A stretch of DNA of 64,000 nucleotides from Streptomyces glaucescens (GTDB lineage: Bacteria > Actinomycetota > Actinomycetes > Streptomycetales > Streptomycetaceae): assembly GCF_000761215.1 (NCBI RefSeq), contig NZ_CP009438.1, positions 7,234,501 to 7,298,500 on the forward strand, given 5' to 3'. Positions 60,991 to 64,000 of this stretch are shown here, in pieces (positions within the stretch are counted from its first letter, which is position 1; the number at the start of each line of letters is the position of its first letter). The position numbers were made by a program, and so were the translations under genes. The notes under the pieces were generated by a model. That model was not told where the DNA came from. It saw only the letters and a program-made list of their open reading frames with translations, and searched no databases.

Positions 60991-61285
60991 ACACCAGCCG
61001 GCCCCTCACTGCCCCGGAAAGGACCGACCGCCTCCTGGAACACCCCCCACCCCACCACCCCACCACCCCGGCACCGTCAGCCGGCTCTCGCTGCATGCCG
61101 TACCGTGCGCACTGCGCGAAGACCGATGCCGTCCAGACGCCGGGGCCGGCGGACGCTTCGCCGTCGACCGTGTTCCCTCGGCGAGACACCGAGAATGCCT
61201 CCAGAGACGTGCGGGCGCGCGCGAATCGCGTGCGCCCTCGTCCACGATCACCTTCCAGCACACCCGTCGATGTGAGAGACAACCG

Positions 61286-62257
61286 ATGACTCAGGTGAAC
61301 GGCGCGATCGGCGTCCTTCTGCCCCGTGACATCCCGTCGACCGACATGGTCGCGTTCGCCCGCGAGGCGGACGCCCACGGCTTCGACGAGCTGTGGGCCG
61401 TCGAGGACCTCGAATACCGCGGAGGACTCGCCCAGGCCGCCACCGTGCTGGCCCACACCCGGCGCATCCGCGTCGGCATCGGACTGCTCCCCGCCGCGGC
61501 CCGCAACGTCGCCTTCACCGCCATGGAAGTGGCCACGCTCGCCCAGCTGCACCCAGGCCGCATCGACATCGCCGTAGGTCACGGTATGCCCGACTGGATG
61601 CGCAGGGCGGGTGCCTGGCCGCGCAGCCCGTTGACACTGCTGCGCGAATACATCGACGCCCTCAGAACACTCCTGGCGGGCGATCCCGTCGACGCGAACG
61701 GCCGTTACGTCCGCCTCGACGGACTGCGCCTGCACCCCTCGGCTGTCCCCGAGCAGGCCCCGGACGTCTTCGCCGGGGTCCGCAGTGCCAGATCGCTCGC
61801 CGTCTCCGGTGAAACGGCCGACGGTACCCTGCTTGCCGAGCCGGTCACACCCCCGTATGTGCACCAGGTTCTGCGCAGCATCAATCCCCGGCGTCCTCAC
61901 CGGCTCACCGCCTACAACATCGCCGTGGTCGACGAGGACCCCCGCACCGCCCTCGCCAGTGCACGACCCGCCCTGGAAAGCCTGGGCGATGCCGACTGGA
62001 AACCCCACATCGCACCGCTCGGATTCCACGACGAGCTCACCGAACTGCGCCGGACCAGCACCGACGCCCATGCCTTCGCCCAGGCCCTGCCCGACACGTG
62101 GGTCGAGCAACTCGCGCTGGCCGGCACGGCCGAACACGTCCGGACCCGCCTCGGCGATCTCTTCACCTCCGGCGTCACCAGCGCCGTACTCATACCCACC
62201 GGACCCGACTACCGGGCCTCTCTTGCCGCGCTGGCGACGGTGCTCCGAGCTCGGTGA
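61286..62257 (+). CDS. LLM-class flavin-dependent oxidoreductase
   Basis: A 323-residue protein starting MTQVNGAIGVLLPRD. Luciferase-like (beta/alpha)8 features include FAREADAHGFDELWAVEDL, the RIRVGIGLLPAAARNV strand and HPGRIDIAVGHGMPDWM. Such enzymes use FMN or F420. GAGAG precedes the ATG. The substrate is unknown. It follows the dextran operon but is separated by its terminator. Confidence 0.9.
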   Translation: MTQVNGAIGVLLPRDIPSTDMVAFAREADAHGFDELWAVEDLEYRGGLAQAATVLAHTRRIRVGIGLLPAAARNVAFTAMEVATLAQLHPGRIDIAVGHGMPDWMRRAGAWPRSPLTLLREYIDALRTLLAGDPVDANGRYVRLDGLRLHPSAVPEQAPDVFAGVRSARSLAVSGETADGTLLAEPVTPPYVHQVLRSINPRRPHRLTAYNIAVVDEDPRTALASARPALESLGDADWKPHIAPLGFHDELTELRRTSTDAHAFAQALPDTWVEQLALAGTAEHVRTRLGDLFTSGVTSAVLIPTGPDYRASLAALATVLRAR

Positions 62258-62446
62258 AACTGCTCCCGGCCGCCCCCGGCGAGCACGACCAGCCCGTCCG
62301 CGCAAGCCCGCACCGTTCGGGTCCGAGCGGCCCGGCAACCGCCGCCCGCCGAAGGCCGCAGCGGCTCGTCGCGGTCGGCGCACGGCCCCCTACGGCCCAC
62401 ACCGCCTGTGTCGCGCCGGGGAAGGCATCCGCGCAGGCCCGGCGGG

Positions 62447-63064
62447 TCAGGAGACGTCCCCCGGGCGCGCTGGTCGTTCGCGGGGCGGCAGGTCGATCTG
62501 GGCGCGCAGATGGGCCAGCCCCGAGGTTCCACCTGTGCCGGGCTGGTCGCCGATCATCCTTTCGACCAGGAGCAGGTGCCGGATCTGCCAGCGGATGACG
62601 GCCGCCCGCAGAGCCTGCAGCGCGGCTGTTGCGAGCGGCTGCCGAGCCGGAAGGGAGTCGGTCGGCGGGCCGAGGACGTCCGCTGCGGCGATGCGGTGGA
62701 ACAGATCGGCGAACTGGTGTGACTGGGCTCCGCTGGCGTTGTCGAGCAGGGGGCGGAAGGCGGCGAAGCTGTCGGGTTCGAGGTGGTCCAGCAGTGCCAG
62801 GTGGTGTTCGAGGACGTCCAGGAGCGCGGTGACCCGGTGCAGGGCCGCGGCGGCTCGGGCGTCCTTGCCCGCTTGCGCGTCCTCGGAGGCCCGAGCCAGT
62901 TCCACCAGGGCGTGGCTGACGAGGACTTCGGCGGACTGGTGCACGGTGATGAAGAAGTGCTCGTCCGCCCACTGCGTGGGCTGCTCGTCCGGGGTGCGGG
63001 GCCGCTGCAGGTCGAGGAGTACGGAAAGTCGCAGGTAGCAGGCGTAAGGCGTCTCCATGCGCAT
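62447..63064 (-). CDS. Short tryptophan 2,3-dioxygenase-family haem protein
   Basis: A 205-residue protein with TDO hallmarks: YLRLSVLLDLQ, VHQSAEVL (H42), FRPLLDNASGAQSHQF and the haem region IRHLLLVERMIG with proximal H163, then GTGGTSG. TDO enzymes normally have about 280 residues and oxidise tryptophan; this short type is seen in secondary-metabolite and uncharacterised contexts. In-frame stops upstream of 63064 fix the start near there, although no ribosome site is seen. Its role is uncertain. Confidence 0.85.
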   Translation of the reverse strand: MRMETPYACYLRLSVLLDLQRPRTPDEQPTQWADEHFFITVHQSAEVLVSHALVELARASEDAQAGKDARAAAALHRVTALLDVLEHHLALLDHLEPDSFAAFRPLLDNASGAQSHQFADLFHRIAAADVLGPPTDSLPARQPLATAALQALRAAVIRWQIRHLLLVERMIGDQPGTGGTSGLAHLRAQIDLPPRERPARPGDVS

Positions 63065-63216
63065 GATGATGGCGGGCGGCGGTCACCGATGCTCCGGTCG
63101 CCACCCGGCATGCCACCGCGCCACTCGATCGGCCCCCTTTCAAGGGCGGGGCCGCCGGGGAACCTCATGGTGCGCCGACGGGTGCATCCGGCCCCGGGAG
63201 ACCAGCGAGGAGCATG

Positions 63217-64000
63217 ATGGGCGAGTCACGTGCGGTTCGGGAGCGCGTCCTCACCGTGGGGGTGGCCGTTGCCCGCTCGGGACGGCTGGCGTCGCTGGGC
63301 GATCCCTTGCAGTTCGCGCTGGACCGGCTGGCGCCGAAGCTGGCCGGGCGGGGGCCGCGCGGGTACTCGGTCCGGGTGGTGAGCCGGGACACCCGCTCCA
63401 GTGCCCGGGGCGCGCGGGAGGCGGTGGAGGAACTGGTCCGGCAGGAGAACGCGGTGATCGTGGTCACCCTGGCCGGGACCGAGGTGCTGCCCGCCGTGGC
63501 GGATGCCTGCGAAGCCGCCGGGGTGCCGTGCCTGTCGAGCGCGTTCCCCTGGCAGGTGTACTACTACGGACGCGGAGCCGACGACGACAGGCCGTTCGAC
63601 TGGACGTATCACTTCTGCTGGGGCCTGGACGACATCGCCGACGTCTTCGCCGATCTGTGGGAGCGCGTGGACGGCTCCGGCCCGCACCAGCCGGTCGGTT
63701 GCCTGTGGAACGACGGGCCTCAGGGCAGGTGGTCGCGTCACCCGGAGCGTGGTTTCGCTCCGGTGGCTCGTGCCCGGGGGCACCGGCTGGTGGAACCGGA
63801 GCCGTACCGGGAGCCAGCCACCACGCTCGACGCCCACATCAACGCGTTCCGGGACGCCGGCGTCGACATCGTCACCAGCGCCGCCACGGGCCGCGACCTC
63901 GCCCTCTTCCGCGCTCAAACCGCGGAGAAGGGCCGGCGGCCGCGTCTGATCACCTGCTCTCGCTGGCTGGCCTACCCGCCGTCCGTCACCCGGAGTGGGG
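63217..64000 (+). CDS. Periplasmic-binding-fold type 1 protein, truncated by the window end
   Basis: At least 261 residues with no in-frame stop before the right edge. The start is the ATG at 63217 (GAGGAG 4 bp upstream) rather than the ATG one codon earlier. It opens RVLTVGVAVARSGRLASLGD, then a Rossmann-like pair ENAVIVVTLAGTEVLPAV and GVDIVTSAATG, which resembles the leucine-binding/ABC substrate-binding fold. There is no signal peptide, so it is probably cytosolic and could be a sensor. It is divergent from the TDO-like gene and may share its promoter region. Confidence 0.8.
   Translation, partial: MGESRAVRERVLTVGVAVARSGRLASLGDPLQFALDRLAPKLAGRGPRGYSVRVVSRDTRSSARGAREAVEELVRQENAVIVVTLAGTEVLPAVADACEAAGVPCLSSAFPWQVYYYGRGADDDRPFDWTYHFCWGLDDIADVFADLWERVDGSGPHQPVGCLWNDGPQGRWSRHPERGFAPVARARGHRLVEPEPYREPATTLDAHINAFRDAGVDIVTSAATGRDLALFRAQTAEKGRRPRLITCSRWLAYPPSVTRSG

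Overview
The window is very G+C-rich DNA with tightly packed genes, many GTG or TTG starts and many 4-bp ATGA/GTGA overlaps. It carries a cvn conservon, paralogous secreted CBM13 enzymes, and a tap-tpg telomere gene pair. Together these indicate a Streptomyces, or a very close relative, with a linear replicon. The gene content (secreted hydrolases, regulators, one polymorphic toxin, tapA-tpgA) fits a chromosome arm rather than the core. No rRNA, tRNA, CRISPR array, transposase or prophage was seen.

Layout. 1-2304: minus-strand conservon (cvnA, cvnB and the first codons of cvnC). 2672-2908: a small conserved-looking protein. 3529-10141: a 2103-residue secreted YD/RHS-repeat toxin with a distinct C-terminal domain, then a small probable immunity gene and a strong hairpin. 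10414-12324: secreted GH30 glycosidase with a CBM13 lectin domain. 12372-15986: STAND-type NTPase with 16 near-identical TPRs. 16109-18776: Eis-like acetyltransferase preceded by four 39-bp tandem repeats, a short MarR protein and a TetR regulator. 18917-21731: SDR and EamA exporter (overlapping), then a fructosamine-kinase-like protein. 22087-26674: a ComB-like phosphatase, then an ABC exporter plus two-component system in one operon. 26980-31580: CebR-box-preceded CE2-type esterase and an M4 metallopeptidase. 31910-38223: DUF998 protein with a TTA codon, methyltransferase, SDR, YbdK-type ligase, an immunity/EF-Tu-like hybrid and an SRAP protein. 38567-41371: tapA-tpgA. 41605-49363: MerR/membrane protein pair, erythromycin-esterase-like secreted protein, pentapeptide-repeat protein, TetR/methyltransferase divergent pair with a clear operator, a small membrane protein and an SDR. 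49561-51401: AA10 lytic polysaccharide monooxygenase between two DoxX proteins. 51508-60929: dextran utilisation locus. 61286-64000: LLM oxidoreductase, TDO-like haem protein and a truncated periplasmic-binding-type protein.

How genes work together. The clearest pathway is 51508-60929. A secreted GH49 dextranase would cut dextran to isomalto-oligosaccharides. A lipoprotein-dependent ABC importer (binding protein plus two permeases, no ATPase gene, so probably sharing a general MsiK-type ATPase) would take them up. A cytosolic GH13 alpha-1,6-glucosidase would then release glucose. A ROK repressor encoded at the head of the plus-strand operon probably senses the sugar. The toxin-immunity pair and the orphan immunity-like gene at 36832 suggest interbacterial competition. 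Tap and Tpg would cap and prime the chromosome ends.
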